Assembly (NCBI GenBank): GCA_946221765.1 | Contig: CAMIMK010000114.1 | Span: forward strand, 1-9,091 | Direction of reading: 5' to 3' | From: an uncultured Rhodovulum sp. | Lineage (GTDB): Bacteria; Pseudomonadota; Alphaproteobacteria; Rhodobacterales; Rhodobacteraceae | DNA: 9,091 bases | Shown here: piece after piece, positions 8,604 through 9,091 of the stretch | Layout: the number at the start of each line of letters is the position of its first letter | How positions within the stretch are numbered: the first letter of the stretch is position 1 | Translations under genes and position numbers: made by a program | Notes under the pieces: generated by a model | Databases searched by the model: none | What the model was told of the DNA's origin: nothing | Seen by the model: the letters and a program-made list of their open reading frames with translations, nothing else

Positions 8604-8714
8604 CGCGGCCGGATTGCCGCTAGCTTGCCGGCCCAGAGACTGTCAGGAAACGCCGCGCCGGACCAAGCCGCGCGATGTCCCGGACCGTCTCGGGCAGCGG
8701 GACGGAGGACGGCC

Positions 8715-9091
8715 ATGGACATCGGCTTCATCGGACTGGGGCGCATGGGCTCGGCCATGGCCCGCAACCTCGCCGGCGCCCCGCATGCGGTCACGGGCTT
8801 CGACAGCGCGGGCACCACGGTCGACGGCGTGCAGGTGGCCTCGAGCCCGGCCGAGGCCGCCGAGGGGCGCGACGTCATCATCACCATGCTGCCCAATGCC
8901 ACCGCCGTGCGCGAGGTCCGCGAGCAGTGTTTCGCCACCGCCCGCCGCAATGCGCTGTTCATCGACTGCTCGACCCTCGACGTCGCCAGCGCCGTCGCCC
9001 TCGCCGGCGAGGCGGAGGCGGCCGGGCACATGGCCATCGACGCGCCGGTCTCGGGCGGCCAGGTGGGCGCCGAGGCCGGCACCCTCGCCTT
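8715..9091 (+). CDS. mmsB: 3-hydroxyisobutyrate dehydrogenase-like oxidoreductase (5' part)
   Basis: The first 125 codons are present and the frame runs off the window. This is a beta-hydroxyacid dehydrogenase: GFIGLGRMGSAMA has the GxGxMG dinucleotide-binding turn at residues 7-12, then VIITMLPN, IDCSTLDV (83-90) and the substrate-site motif DAPVSGGQVGAEAGTLA (109-125). The catalytic lysine expected near residue 170 lies outside the window. 3-hydroxyisobutyrate dehydrogenase oxidises 3-hydroxyisobutyrate to methylmalonate semialdehyde with NAD in valine breakdown; this is the closest match by eye. Tartronate semialdehyde reductase and other relatives share these motifs, so the substrate and the symbol are tentative. 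ATG 8715 has GGAGG (8704-8708) six bases upstream. It is divergent from the LysR gene, a possible regulator. Confidence 0.82.
   Translation, partial: MDIGFIGLGRMGSAMARNLAGAPHAVTGFDSAGTTVDGVQVASSPAEAAEGRDVIITMLPNATAVREVREQCFATARRNALFIDCSTLDVASAVALAGEAEAAGHMAIDAPVSGGQVGAEAGTLA

Overview
The window is very GC-rich, and its coding frames strongly prefer G or C at third codon positions. It looks like chromosomal DNA of an alphaproteobacterium, most likely of the Rhodobacterales/Rhodobacteraceae type. The reasons are the gene content (a homospermidine synthase of the Blastochloris/Rhodobacter type, an OpgC-like glucan succinyltransferase, and a UvrA with Rhodobacter-like sequence features) and promoters whose -35 elements keep TTG while the -10 elements are loose. 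The placement rests on recognition by eye, not on a search. I see no tRNA, rRNA, CRISPR array, insertion sequence, prophage or attachment site.

Layout. At the left edge are the last codons of an unidentified plus-strand gene, 13 bases before hss (89-1513, homospermidine synthase), probably in one operon. A perfect hairpin begins at the base after the hss stop. Next comes a small secreted lytic transglycosylase (1664-2257). It converges with a minus-strand opgC-like membrane acyltransferase gene (2502-3677). opgC and uvrA (3950-6826) are divergent across a 272-base region that holds a good minus-strand promoter for opgC, two adjacent inverted repeats and a weaker candidate promoter for uvrA. 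Downstream of uvrA, a 293-base convergent region (6827-7119) has no gene but is packed with hairpins and holds three tandem copies of a 13-base unit. Two minus-strand genes follow: a two-CBS-domain protein (7120-7557) with its own TTGACA promoter, and upstream of it a LysR-family regulator (7621-8517). The LysR gene is divergent from a truncated 3-hydroxyisobutyrate dehydrogenase-like gene (8715 to the window end). The 197-base gap between them contains a clean GAACA-N6-TGTTC dyad.

How the genes relate. Most are unrelated housekeeping or envelope functions: polyamine synthesis, peptidoglycan cleavage, periplasmic glucan modification and nucleotide excision repair. The one regulatory pairing the layout suggests is LysR with the divergent dehydrogenase, which may belong to valine degradation. 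I did not find a new multi-gene system. The points most worth a second look are small: the Cys-to-Ser change in the first UvrA zinc finger, the lack of a complete alphaproteobacterial LexA box before uvrA, the 13-base repeat and hairpin cluster after uvrA, and the dyads in the two divergent regions.
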